The notes under the pieces are model-generated. The model did no database searches and was not told the DNA's origin. It saw nothing but the letters and a program-made list of their open reading frames with translations. Below are positions 43,811-53,079 of a stretch of 64,000 bases of DNA, in pieces. The DNA is taken from positions 2,665,501-2,729,500 of the forward strand of contig JAHCHX010000001.1 of NCBI GenBank assembly GCA_026129545.1, read 5' to 3'. Position numbers and translations under genes: made by a program. Source of the DNA: Saprospiraceae bacterium (GTDB lineage: Bacteria; Bacteroidota; Bacteroidia; Chitinophagales; Saprospiraceae). Each line of letters starts with the position of its first letter. Position 1 is the stretch's first letter.

Positions 43811-45676
43811 ATGCAGACAGGTACTATTTCCGTACAGACCGAGAACATTTTCCCCATCATCAAAAAATTCCTCTATTCCGACCACGAGATATTCCTGCGC
43901 GAGTTGGTGTCGAACGCCGTGGACGCGACCACCAAACTCACCACGCTTGCCAATCGGGGCGAGGTGAAGGGCGAAATAGGCGACACTACCATTGAGGTCA
44001 TTCTCAACGAAGCCGACAAGCAGCTTATCATCCGCGACAAAGGCGTCGGCATGACTGAGGAGGAGGTGCTCAAATATCTCAACCAGATTGCCTTCTCCAG
44101 TGCCGCCGAGTTCTTGGAAAAACACAAGGACAGCACCATCATTGGCAATTTTGGCTTGGGTTTCTATTCCGCTTTTATGGTGGCCGACAAGGTGGAAGTC
44201 GTCACGCGGTCGTGGCAGGCAGGTGCTGAGGCAGTGAAATGGACCTGCGAAGGCAGCCCGGCGTTCAGCATCGAAAAAGTGGAAAAAGCGCAGCGCGGCA
44301 CCGACGTGATTTTGCATATTAATGAGGAAAACACCGATTTCCTCAACTCATTTCGCATAGAGGGGCTGTTGGAAAAATACTGCAAGTTCCTGCCCGTGCC
44401 AATCCAATTCGGCACGAAGACGGAATATGTCGAGACTGGCGAGGAGAAAAAGGAGGAAAAACGAGAGGTGCCCAATATCATCAACGAGACGCACCCAATA
44501 TGGAAGAAACAGCCTAACGAACTCAAAGACGAGGAATATCTAACATTTTATCGCCAGCTCTACCCAATGGCACCCGAGCCAATGTTCTGGATTCACCTGA
44601 ACATTGATTATCCTTTCAATCTCACGGGTGTTTTGTATTTCCCCAAATTGGGCAACGCCTTGGAGGTAACGCGCAACAAAATCCATCTATACTGCAATCA
44701 AGTCTATGTCACCGACGACGTGCGCAACATCGTGCCCGAATGGCTACTTCTCTTGCATGGCGTGATTGATTCGCCCGACATTCCGCTCAACGTGTCCCGT
44801 TCCTACCTGCAAAGCGATGCCAATGTCAAAAAAATCAGCGAGTACATCACGAAAAAAGTGGCCGACAAACTTCACGACCTTTTCAAAAACGACCGTCAAG
44901 GCTTTGAGCAAAAATGGCGCGACTTGGGTGTTTTCGTAAAATATGGAATGATTTCCGATAAAAAATTTGAAGAACGCGCCATGAACTTTGTCCTTGTGCA
45001 AAACGTGAAGGGAGATTCCTTCCTGCTCAACGACTACAAAGAGAAAATCAAGGCCAACCAGACCGATAAGCACAATAAAGTCGTCGCCATCTATACCAAC
45101 GACCCGGAGGGCTACGACGCGCAAATAAAAGCAGCCGAAAGCCGAGGCTACGACGTGCTGCTCCTCGATACGGTGCTCGACAATCATTGGATGCAACATA
45201 TCGAATATCGCGGCGGCGACCTCAATCTGCTGTTCGTGCGCGTGGACTCCGACACGGTGGACAACTTGGTGCAAAAAGATGATAAACGCGAGTCGGTACT
45301 CTCGGAAAAAGAGCAAGAGACGGTGAAGCAATGTTTTGAAGCGGTAACGAACAAGCAGGCTGGTGCCTCCGTCACGCTTTCCCCCCTTTCGCCCGACGAC
45401 CAACCCGTCATCATCACCAAGCCGGAGTTCATGCGGCGGATGAAAGAAATGCAGGCCATGCACGGCATGGGCGCAATGGGCGATTCCTTCGATGCTTACA
45501 ATGTGGTGGTAAACACCAACCACCCCTTAATCGCGCAGAAACTGGTGAAAATCGCCGACACGGGCGAGCAGAACAATTTTTCCCAGTACCTCCTCCACCT
45601 CGCTTTGCTCCAGCAAGGAATGTTGCGCGGCGAGGCCTTGACTAGGTTCGTGCAAGCAACTTTGGGAAAATTGTAG
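43811..45676 (+). CDS. htpG: Chaperone HtpG (Hsp90)
   Basis: HtpG is the bacterial Hsp90, an ATP-dependent cytoplasmic chaperone. The 621-residue protein has the GHKL ATPase domain with FLRELVSNAVDATTKL, IRDKGVGMTEEEV and IGNFGLGFYSAFMVAD, the middle domain with LNVSRSYLQSD, and the C-terminal dimerisation domain. Length is normal. No heat-shock operator is evident. A dispersed inverted repeat lies in the upstream region. Confidence 0.98.
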   Translation: MQTGTISVQTENIFPIIKKFLYSDHEIFLRELVSNAVDATTKLTTLANRGEVKGEIGDTTIEVILNEADKQLIIRDKGVGMTEEEVLKYLNQIAFSSAAEFLEKHKDSTIIGNFGLGFYSAFMVADKVEVVTRSWQAGAEAVKWTCEGSPAFSIEKVEKAQRGTDVILHINEENTDFLNSFRIEGLLEKYCKFLPVPIQFGTKTEYVETGEEKKEEKREVPNIINETHPIWKKQPNELKDEEYLTFYRQLYPMAPEPMFWIHLNIDYPFNLTGVLYFPKLGNALEVTRNKIHLYCNQVYVTDDVRNIVPEWLLLLHGVIDSPDIPLNVSRSYLQSDANVKKISEYITKKVADKLHDLFKNDRQGFEQKWRDLGVFVKYGMISDKKFEERAMNFVLVQNVKGDSFLLNDYKEKIKANQTDKHNKVVAIYTNDPEGYDAQIKAAESRGYDVLLLDTVLDNHWMQHIEYRGGDLNLLFVRVDSDTVDNLVQKDDKRESVLSEKEQETVKQCFEAVTNKQAGASVTLSPLSPDDQPVIITKPEFMRRMKEMQAMHGMGAMGDSFDAYNVVVNTNHPLIAQKLVKIADTGEQNNFSQYLLHLALLQQGMLRGEALTRFVQATLGKL

Positions 45677-45718
45677 GCCCCCATATTTCCTGCCGACTGA
45701 CAAGCTTTGTTGGATTTG

Positions 45719-45758
45719 TTTTTGGTAGCCTGCCTGATGGCTGGCAGGCTACCAAAAA
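45719..45758. repeat. 16-bp perfect hairpin behind htpG
   Basis: Arms tttttggtagcctgcc and ggcaggctaccaaaaa flank an eight-base loop. The T run lies before and the A run behind the stem on both strands, so it is not a standard terminator. Confidence 0.55.
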
Positions 45759-45848
45759 AACCTTGTCGTTCATTTGAATCATGAACCATATTGCAGCCAT
45801 GAAATGCCAGTCCATTGGAGTACGCTGAGTTTGGCCCCATCCCATGAC

Positions 45849-46814
45849 CTACTCAACCATAAATCTACCTGCCGCGATGCCATAAGCCGGCATGATTGCT
45901 TTGAACAAGTAGATTCCCGGAGGCAAGCTGGCGATATTCACCTGTATAGTGTCGAGAGCATAGTTTGTTGCCGTCACAAGCATTTTGCCGCTCACATCAA
46001 ATATCTGGACCTGAACACCTTCGCCCGTTGTGGGCACTTCAAGGTTCAGCACTGTTTTTGCGGGGTTTGGCCACACTTTCACGGAAGATACAGGCTTGAT
46101 GCCCTTTGTGGATGTTGTTTGACAAAAAGCATTAAGATTCAAGAAGTTGCCGTTCAAGGTCGAGCTAGTGTAAGAGATAAGACTTACTGGGATGTGCTCT
46201 TCTTGCAAAGCATTGATGGCGCGTGGGAACAGCCAACCCGCCGTGCTGCCGATGCCTTCCAGAAACTGACCGCTATACCAAGATGGATGGAAAGCATCAT
46301 CGTCGCTGACTTCGGCAAAAGTCTGCGCCCACACTGCATTGCCATTCAGGTCGAGCGTTGTGGTATCCACAACCACGATGTCAAAATAGCGAAGTGAAGG
46401 ACTAGCGAAGAAAGCCGAATCTATCGCCAGTCGGTTGAAAGTATCGAGTGCCGTTGGGTAGCGAATGCGCAAGGTGTCGCCGGGCATTAAGCCAAAATCG
46501 TGTAACAAATAAAGCGAATCGCCTTCCCGATAGTAAATTTTCTTGTCGTCTTGACAAACAGTGGCTTTTGAGACCAGCCCACAGCCAAAATCTCCCGATG
46601 AATAGCAGTATGTCACTTGAAGCTCGCTGCAAGGCAAGGTATCGAAATGGGTTTCGGCGATAGATTCGACTACCAACGTGTCGTAGCCTTCCGCGCCGCC
46701 TACGGCGTTGACTGCGTAGCAATACACCCATTTTGAGCCGACGGGAGCGAAGGTTTGGGCATGAGTCTGAAATGTAAAACAGACGAAAACGAAAGTGATG
46801 AGCTTGTTTTTCAT
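45849..46814 (-). CDS. T9SS type A sorting-domain protein
   Basis: The 321-residue protein has a signal peptide (MKNKLITFVFVCFTFQTHAQ) and a C-terminal T9SS type A sorting domain of about 75 residues (VKVWPNPAKTVLNLEVP, VQIFDVSGKML, IASLPPGIYLFK), so it is secreted by the type IX system. The middle part (about 21-240, with GSKWVYCYAVNAVGGAEGYDTLVVES) is a beta-rich domain without a family I know. Function beyond secretion is open. Confidence 0.88.
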   Translation of the reverse strand: MKNKLITFVFVCFTFQTHAQTFAPVGSKWVYCYAVNAVGGAEGYDTLVVESIAETHFDTLPCSELQVTYCYSSGDFGCGLVSKATVCQDDKKIYYREGDSLYLLHDFGLMPGDTLRIRYPTALDTFNRLAIDSAFFASPSLRYFDIVVVDTTTLDLNGNAVWAQTFAEVSDDDAFHPSWYSGQFLEGIGSTAGWLFPRAINALQEEHIPVSLISYTSSTLNGNFLNLNAFCQTTSTKGIKPVSSVKVWPNPAKTVLNLEVPTTGEGVQVQIFDVSGKMLVTATNYALDTIQVNIASLPPGIYLFKAIMPAYGIAAGRFMVE

Positions 46815-46985
46815 GATTTTTTTATTTTTATTTGAGTTTTAAAAATCCGCTGGATTGGAGCGCCTGTGTGTCGGACGTGATTTGAGCGAACCAAACATCT
46901 GCTGGCAGATTGCTGCCCTTATTGGCATCCCCGTCAATAAGCATTACCATCCAACATTGTCCAAAGCCAAAGCATCTAATGATGC

Positions 46986-47436
46986 TTATTTTTCCATTTT
47001 AACGATTTTTCCACTTTTCACCACCTCGTCCTTCGCCTCCACGCTCCAAAAATACATCCCCGGCGGCAAATCGCCCACCTCCATTTCGTTCACCCCCAGC
47101 ACGACGCGCTCCCCGCGCACCAATCGCCCCGTCATATCGTGCATCCTGAACACCGGGCTGCGTCCGTCATGGGAGAGTTGCATCATAAAAAAGTGACGGG
47201 GAAAGGGTCGGTGAATCCGTCATAGACGGCCACTACCTTGCGACTGGCGGGGATGTCGGCGGCATGGAGGTCGTATTGAAAGGCGGTGTCACTCCTGTTG
47301 TTGTAGAGGTAGCGGGAGTTGAAGGAGATAGCTACACCACCTATTCGATTGATTCCTTTAATCTGAATCTGATTAGTTAAAAGACCTGCGCAACGGTCAA
47401 AGTCGAAAATATAAAGGTTTGAGCCAACCTCGTTGC
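46986..47436 (-). pseudogene. T9SS beta-propeller protein, 3' remnant
   Basis: Reverse-strand reading gives YSNEVGSNLYIFDFDRCAGL, then AISFNSRYLYNNRSDTAFQYDLHAADI and VYDGFTDPFPVTF, the blade pattern of a protein type common in Saprospiria. At a run of six T (47187-47192 on the other strand) the frame shifts, then MMQLSHDGR is joined directly to SPVFRMHDMTGRLV, the start of a T9SS sorting domain that ends in GKIVKMEK. The segment between is deleted. The 5' part is missing: the reading stops at the inverted-repeat element at 47437-47556. Confidence 0.7.
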
Positions 47437-47556
47437 TATACCTCGTGCCGCCAAGTTTTCAGCATGGTTGGAAGGATGAGATCACGTTTACTAAACTTCA
47501 AAAGTTTAGTAAACGTTACCCTAGACGATGCTGAAAACTTGGCGGCGCGAGGTATA
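47437..47556. repeat. Nested inverted-repeat element (MITE-like)
   Basis: Outer arms 47437-47465 and 47528-47556 match at 28 of 29 positions when inverted (tatacctcgtgccgccaagt and so on). Inside, 47484-47498 (acgtttactaaactt) and 47502-47516 are perfect complements with a three-base loop. The 120-base element has no coding capacity and interrupts the propeller gene. Confidence 0.75.
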
Positions 47557-47867
47557 AAAGTACATGATATCTATTACATAACATACCAAGCCTTTATGCC
47601 TCGATGCATTGTTTCTTGAAATCATAAAAGCTTGCCCACGGTACCCTATCTCGCTGACGAGGCCGTAGAGCAGGAAGCAATGGTGCGGGAAAAAACTTGA
47701 GAGTGCGAAATATCTTTTTACTCGTTCTCTATCTTTGCCCACCTTTCAACGGGTGCTGCTGCGCCGAAGTTTTGCGCCACTTGGCATATATGGATTTTAT
47801 CGCCGTGCCGTGCAACCCCCTTCCTACCTTTGCCGCCAACATCCAAACTTATTTTCGGACACACACG
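47557..47867. other. Gap between the nested repeat and the lipoprotein gene
   Basis: The minus strand keeps an open frame of about 60 codons (HHCFLLYGLVSEIGYRGQAF) that might be old coding sequence, but I cannot relate it to the propeller gene. The only other signal is the -7 box of the next gene. Confidence 0.4.
47825..47832 (+). promoter_or_regulatory. Probable -7 box of the beta-helix lipoprotein gene
   Basis: TACCTTTG, 35 bases before the ATG at 47868. Confidence 0.4.
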
Positions 47868-49349
47868 ATGCGACTTCGCCATAGCCTGTTTTTGTTGCCA
47901 CTACTGCTTTCGCTTGCTTTTTGTCAGAAAGAAAAATTCACCACAGACCCGGCAGACCAGCTCGAGTTCAGCACCGACACGTTGCGTTTCGACACCACGT
48001 TCACCGAGTTGGGGTCGGCCACACGTATCCTGAAAATTTACAATCGCCACAGGGAAAGCATTCGCATTTCAAGGATTTATTTGGAAAAAGGCACGTCGTC
48101 GCGTTTTCGGCTGAACGTGGACGGGCTGCCGGGCAACCTGCACACGGACATCGAAATCGCCCCCCGCGATAGCCTCTATGTGTTTGCGGAAGTCACCATC
48201 AATCCCGACGAACCACCCAGCGCCAGCCCCTTCGTGCTGGCTGAAAATTTGTTTTTTGAAACCAACGGCAATTTGCAAACCGTCGTGCTGGAGGCTTGGG
48301 GACAAAACGCCGTGTATCTCCCATCGCGTTTTGGGGCAAGCGGCATTGTGAGTTACAGTTGCAACGGCGGCGAATGGGTGTGGGACGACCCGCGCCCCTA
48401 CGTCATTTATGGCGTGTTGGGCATCGATGACTGCACGGTGCGCATTCCCGCCGGCACGAGGGTATATGTGCATGGCGGGTTGGCTCGTCAAGTGACAGAC
48501 ACCGCCATCTACCGATACAACGATGGCTTTTTGGCCTTTTTCGGCACGGGACGGCTCATCGTGGAGGGCACTTTGGAAAATCCTGTCATTTTCGAGGGCG
48601 ACCGGCTGGAGCCGGAATTCAGGGAGGAAGCCGGCCAATGGACAGGGATATGGCTGCAAGCAGGCACCAAAGGGCACCGCATCGAACACTGCATCGTGCG
48701 CAACTCCATCATCGGTATCCGCGCAGATTCGGCAGTGGACGTGACGCTGCGCAACACGCAGATTTACAACACCGCCAGCAGCGCCCTCATCGGGGTGCAC
48801 GCTAAAATTGACGCTGAAAACTGCCTTTTTTATCGCAACACGGGTTTTTCCATCCAATTGGAGTATGGAGGCGAATACAACTTCACTTATTGCACGGCGG
48901 CCAACTATGGTGTGCGGGGGGAAGCCCTCCGCATGGGCAACGCGCTATGCCTCGATGATTTTTGCTTTGATTTCGTGTCGAACCCTCTCAAGGCGCGATT
49001 CAAAAACTGCATTTTCATGGGTAGCCGACCCGACCAAATCACTTTGTTCGACCGCTTGGACGACCCCACGCAGTTCGATTTCCGATTCGACCATTGCATC
49101 GTGCGCGTGCGCGACCTGACCAAAGCAACGGCCTACCCGGATTTCTTCGACCGTTGCCAGCCTTGCATCAACGCGACCACACTGGACACTATCTTTATTG
49201 ACCCCAACAAAAGCCTTTTCCGATTGGACACCATGCGCTCTATCGCCAACGGCTATGCCATGCCAATTCCCGGCATTGACAAGGACTTGGACGGCAAAAG
49301 CCGCGACGCGGTGACACCCGATGCGGGTTGCTATGAAATTGAGTTTTAG
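47868..49349 (+). CDS. Lipoprotein with right-handed beta-helix repeats
   Basis: The 493-residue product has a lipoprotein signal (MRLRHSLFLLPLLLSLAFC, Cys19). A first domain (about 30-150, STDTLRFDTTFTELGSATRIL) looks like an immunoglobulin-like fold, and the centre (about 200-400) has beta-helix rungs: TRVYVHGGLARQV, RLIVEGTLENPVIFEGDRLE, IEHCIVRNSIIGIRADS, VTLRNTQIYNTASSALIGV. It ends DAVTPDAGCYEIEF, a common end of such Bacteroidota proteins. The ATG at 47868 opens the signal peptide. Function is unknown; a surface carbohydrate-binding role is possible. Confidence 0.85.
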   Translation: MRLRHSLFLLPLLLSLAFCQKEKFTTDPADQLEFSTDTLRFDTTFTELGSATRILKIYNRHRESIRISRIYLEKGTSSRFRLNVDGLPGNLHTDIEIAPRDSLYVFAEVTINPDEPPSASPFVLAENLFFETNGNLQTVVLEAWGQNAVYLPSRFGASGIVSYSCNGGEWVWDDPRPYVIYGVLGIDDCTVRIPAGTRVYVHGGLARQVTDTAIYRYNDGFLAFFGTGRLIVEGTLENPVIFEGDRLEPEFREEAGQWTGIWLQAGTKGHRIEHCIVRNSIIGIRADSAVDVTLRNTQIYNTASSALIGVHAKIDAENCLFYRNTGFSIQLEYGGEYNFTYCTAANYGVRGEALRMGNALCLDDFCFDFVSNPLKARFKNCIFMGSRPDQITLFDRLDDPTQFDFRFDHCIVRVRDLTKATAYPDFFDRCQPCINATTLDTIFIDPNKSLFRLDTMRSIANGYAMPIPGIDKDLDGKSRDAVTPDAGCYEIEF

Positions 49350-49709
49350 GAGGGGAAATTAGAGGAAAACTCGCCATCAAACACACTACTTTCGCATCGA
49401 AAAGCACGGCCCGCGAGCAAAACCTGCCATAGAATCGTTCGGAGCGATAGCCGCTTCAGAAAAGAGGTGCGCCACGACGCGCCCAAACCCAGCCGGAACA
49501 AAAAGGACGCTCCAAAAGTATCCAAAACAGTTTGGCCAATCGCGAGGAAATTTTCATCGTGAACAACGGCCTCGAAGTGTGGCTCATCCCCATCCGCCAA
49601 AGCCCTGCTCAGAGCCATTGGAAACGAAAACCATCTTCTCCCTTCGCTGTTTTGCTTTTTCCTACATGCCCTCACTAGCCTCCACACCGCTTGTCGCACA
49701 TCCTAAAAC
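49350..49709. other. Intergenic stretch without a recognised gene
   Basis: The minus strand is open for 117 codons (49346-49699), but the product has no known motif and the frame overlaps the lipoprotein stop. On the plus strand a short frame reading EEIFIVNNGLEVWLIPIRQ just before the RND gene may be a remnant; neither is called. Confidence 0.4.
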
Positions 49710-52700
49710 ATGAACTTACCAGAACTCTCCCTCCGCCGCCCCGTCCTTGCCGCTGTCATGAGTATCCTCATCGTCTTTTTCGGAGCGATAGGCTACGGCT
49801 TCCTTGGCGTGCGCGAGTACCCGGCCATTGACCCGCCGAACATCACTGTGCGCACCAACTACACCGGCGCCAACGCCGAGGTCGTCGAGAGCCAAATCAC
49901 CGAGCCGCTCGAAAAAGCCATCAACGGTATCGCCGGCATTCGCACCATTTCCAGCTCATCGGCATTGGGCAACAGCAACATCACCGTCGAGTTCGACCTG
50001 AACGTTGACCTCGAACAGGCGGCCAACGATGTGCGCGACAAAGTGAGCCAAGCCTTGCGCAATTTGCCGCAAGACATTGACGCTCCGCCAGTCGTCACCA
50101 AAGCCGATGCCAGCGGCGACCCCATCATGTTCGTGCCGATTCAGAGCAGCACGCGCAACATCATGGAGCTATCCGACTACGCCGAAAACGTGATTATGGA
50201 GAAAATCCAGACCATCCCCGGCGTGTCGCAGGTTGCCATTTTTGGGCAAAAAAGAACCTCCATGCGGCTCTGGATAAACCCGCCCAAATTAGCGGCCTTC
50301 AACCTCACGGTACAGGACATTCAGGCTGCTCTTGACCGCGAAAACGTGGAACTGCCGGGCGGCAAAGTGCGCGGCGACGCAACGGAAATGACGGTGAAAA
50401 CTTTTGGCCGACTACAAACGGAGGAGGACTTCAACAACATGATAGTGCGGCAAACAGCGGGGCAAACCATCCGCTTCCGCGACATCGGCGAAGCCATGAT
50501 TGGCCCCGAAAACGAGGAAACCGGCGCTCGACGCAACCTCGTGCAAGGCGTCTCTATGGCCATCATCCCGCAGCCGGGCAGCAACTGGGTGGAGATTGCC
50601 GACGAGTTTTATCGCCGCTACGAGCAAATCAAAAAAGAATTGCCCCCCGACATCGTGATGAGCGTGGGCATTGACAAATCGCGCTTTGTGCGCCGCGCCG
50701 TCAGCGAGGTCACGGAGACCATTTTCATCGCCGTCGCGCTCGTGGTGCTCATCATTTTCCTGTTTTTCCGCAATTGGATTATCGCCCTGCGCCCTTTGGT
50801 GGATATCCCCGTGTCGCTCATCGGGGCCTTCTTCCTGATGTATATTTTTGGGTTTAGCATCAATGTGCTCACGCTGTTGGCCATCGTGCTGGCTACGGGT
50901 CTCGTGGTGGACGACGGCATTGTGGTGACGGAGAATATCTTCAAAAAAATGGAGGCGGGCATGGACAAGTGGACGGCGGCCCGAGAAGGCACCAAAGAAA
51001 TTTTCTTCGCCGTCATCAGCACCTCCGTCACGCTGGCAGTGGTGTTCATCCCTGTGGTTTTCTTGCAAGGCTTCACCGGCCGATTGTTCCGCGAATTTGG
51101 GGTGGTGATAGCAGGGGCGGTATTGATTTCAGCATTTGTGTCGCTCACCCTGACACCCGTTTTGAACGTAAAGTTGGGCGGCTATGTGAAACACGGGTGG
51201 TTTTACAACGCCACCGAGCCGTTTTTCAAAGCAATGGACAGGGTGTATGGCACTGCGCTGCGCTCTTTCATGCGCTATCGGTGGAGCAGTATGGCCATTC
51301 TGCTGGGTTGCTTTGGCATGATTTGGTACTTCGGCCAAACCTTGAAGAGCGAGCTCGCCCCACTTGAAGACCGCAGCATCATACGCTCCAACGTGTCTGC
51401 GCCCGAAGGCACAGACTACGACCAGATGGAAAGCATCATCTACAACATCGCCAAGACCATCATGGATTCTGTGCCCGAGCATGAAATGGTGTTTGGCATC
51501 ACCGCACCCGGCTTTGGGGCGAGCAGCACCAATTTTGGTTTTGTCAGTCTTCTGCTGCCCGAGCCAGACCAGCGCAAGCGCAGCCAACAGGAGATATACA
51601 ACCAACTGTTGGCCATGACCCGCCGAATGCCGGAAGCGCGGATATTCCCCAACCAAGAAGAGACCATCACCGTCGGGTTCGGGCGCGGGCTGCCCGTGCA
51701 GTTCGTGCTGCAAAATTTGAATTTTGAAAAACTGAAAGAGGTTGTCCCGCAATTCCTCGAAGAAGCCCGCAAAGACTCCACCTTTGCCAATGTGGATGTG
51801 AACCTGAAATTCAACAAACCAGAGCTGCAAGTTTCCATTGACCGCCTGAAAGCAGCCGAATTGGGCGTGAGCGTGCTTGATGTGAGCTCCACATTGCAAA
51901 TGGCGCTCTCCGGGCGGCGCTTCGGCTATTTTTTGAAAGAAGGAAAACAATACCAAGTCATCGGACAAGTGGACCGCTCCAACCGCGACGAACCGCTCGA
52001 CCTTGCAAACCTTTATGTGCGCAACAACCGAGGCGACATGATTCAACTCGACAACATCGTGCGCATAGAGGAGACCAGCAACCCGCCCCAATACTATCAC
52101 CACAATCGCTACAAATCAGCCACCATCAGTGCGGCACTCGCGCCCGGCAAAACGCTGGGCGAAGGCATCGAGGCGATGGAGGCCATCGCAGCCAAATTGC
52201 TCGACGACACTTTTGTGACAGACCTCAGCGGTGCCTCGCGCGATTTCCGCGAGAGCAGCGGCAACACCATGTTCGCTTTCATCTTGGCCTTGTGCCTAGT
52301 CTATCTCATCTTGGCTGCCCAATTCGAAAGCTTTCGCGACCCGTTCATCATCATGCTCACGGTGCCCCTGGCCATCGCGGGAGCGTTCCTCACCCTTTCC
52401 ATCACGGGGAACACCCTCAACATCTTCTCGCAAATCGGCATGATTATGCTCATCGGCCTCGTCACAAAAAACGGCATTCTCATCGTCGAGTTCGCCAATC
52501 AGAAACGCGACGCGGGAATGCCCAAAAAGCAAGCCGTGTTCGAGGCCGCCCAAGCCCGCCTGCGCCCCATTCTGATGACGACACTGGCCACCGTGCTCGG
52601 CGCCTTGCCCATCGCGCTGGCGTTTGGGGCAGCCTCCACGAGCCGGATTCCGTTGGGCATGGTGGTGGTGGGCGGATTGTTGTTCTCCTTGCTGCTCACG

Positions 52701-52835
52701 CTGTTCGTCATCCCCGCCATGTACACATTCCTGAGCGGCAAACAGCGGCACCAAGCCCCCTGGGCGCATGAGGAAGAAGGGCCGCGGCAAAGTGTTGAGC
52801 AAAAAGAAGAGAAGAAAGAGCCTGAAATGGCATGA
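49710..52835 (+). CDS. RND efflux pump inner-membrane subunit (HAE1/AcrB-like)
   Basis: The 1041-residue protein is a proton-driven transporter with two sets of six membrane helices and two large periplasmic loops. Family motifs are present: SLRRPVLAAVMSILIVFFG at the start, the proton relay GLVVDDGIVVTEN with its two Asp (near 405), and MIMLIGLVTKNGILIVEFANQKRD in the second half. It probably exports drugs, bile-like compounds or lipids. No membrane-fusion (adaptor) gene is adjacent; a TolC-type gene lies 1.1 kb downstream beyond an opposing gene. The C-terminal tail is charged (EQKEEKKEPEMA). Confidence 0.95.
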   Translation: MNLPELSLRRPVLAAVMSILIVFFGAIGYGFLGVREYPAIDPPNITVRTNYTGANAEVVESQITEPLEKAINGIAGIRTISSSSALGNSNITVEFDLNVDLEQAANDVRDKVSQALRNLPQDIDAPPVVTKADASGDPIMFVPIQSSTRNIMELSDYAENVIMEKIQTIPGVSQVAIFGQKRTSMRLWINPPKLAAFNLTVQDIQAALDRENVELPGGKVRGDATEMTVKTFGRLQTEEDFNNMIVRQTAGQTIRFRDIGEAMIGPENEETGARRNLVQGVSMAIIPQPGSNWVEIADEFYRRYEQIKKELPPDIVMSVGIDKSRFVRRAVSEVTETIFIAVALVVLIIFLFFRNWIIALRPLVDIPVSLIGAFFLMYIFGFSINVLTLLAIVLATGLVVDDGIVVTENIFKKMEAGMDKWTAAREGTKEIFFAVISTSVTLAVVFIPVVFLQGFTGRLFREFGVVIAGAVLISAFVSLTLTPVLNVKLGGYVKHGWFYNATEPFFKAMDRVYGTALRSFMRYRWSSMAILLGCFGMIWYFGQTLKSELAPLEDRSIIRSNVSAPEGTDYDQMESIIYNIAKTIMDSVPEHEMVFGITAPGFGASSTNFGFVSLLLPEPDQRKRSQQEIYNQLLAMTRRMPEARIFPNQEETITVGFGRGLPVQFVLQNLNFEKLKEVVPQFLEEARKDSTFANVDVNLKFNKPELQVSIDRLKAAELGVSVLDVSSTLQMALSGRRFGYFLKEGKQYQVIGQVDRSNRDEPLDLANLYVRNNRGDMIQLDNIVRIEETSNPPQYYHHNRYKSATISAALAPGKTLGEGIEAMEAIAAKLLDDTFVTDLSGASRDFRESSGNTMFAFILALCLVYLILAAQFESFRDPFIIMLTVPLAIAGAFLTLSITGNTLNIFSQIGMIMLIGLVTKNGILIVEFANQKRDAGMPKKQAVFEAAQARLRPILMTTLATVLGALPIALAFGAASTSRIPLGMVVVGGLLFSLLLTLFVIPAMYTFLSGKQRHQAPWAHEEEGPRQSVEQKEEKKEPEMA

Positions 52836-52896
52836 CGGCCAACGTCAAAGACATTTTTTCAATAGCCGCCCATGTTCCCGACCGACAGGCGCTGTC

Positions 52897-52984
52897 TTTT
52901 TTGACAGGATTTACAAGATTTACAGGGTTTTTGGCGGCAAATCCGCCGCATCTATCCTGCAAATCTTGTAAATCCTGTCAAAAA
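52897..52984. repeat. Dispersed hairpin repeat (family GACAGGATTTACA), copy 2
   Basis: Left arm ttttttgacaggatttacaa-gatttacagg and right arm cctgcaaatcttgtaaatcctgtcaaaa enclose a secondary hairpin (ggcgg-caaat-ccgcc). The arms match copy 1 at 23893-23970. It lies 62 bases behind the RND gene. Confidence 0.75.
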
Positions 52985-53079
52985 CATATAAGCTTGACAA
53001 CAGAGTCCTCTGCGCTTGGGGCTGACCAATCTTTCAAAAAAAACCTTGTAATAAAACAGCCCACACCCACAACGAGCCT

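Noticed and set aside
45719..45758. Hairpin behind htpG as a terminator
   Set aside because: The T run precedes the stem on both strands and A follows it, the reverse of an intrinsic terminator; kept only as an inverted repeat.
49346..49699. Minus-strand open frame of 117 codons before the RND gene
   Set aside because: No motif, no promoter, and it overlaps the end of the lipoprotein gene on the other strand.
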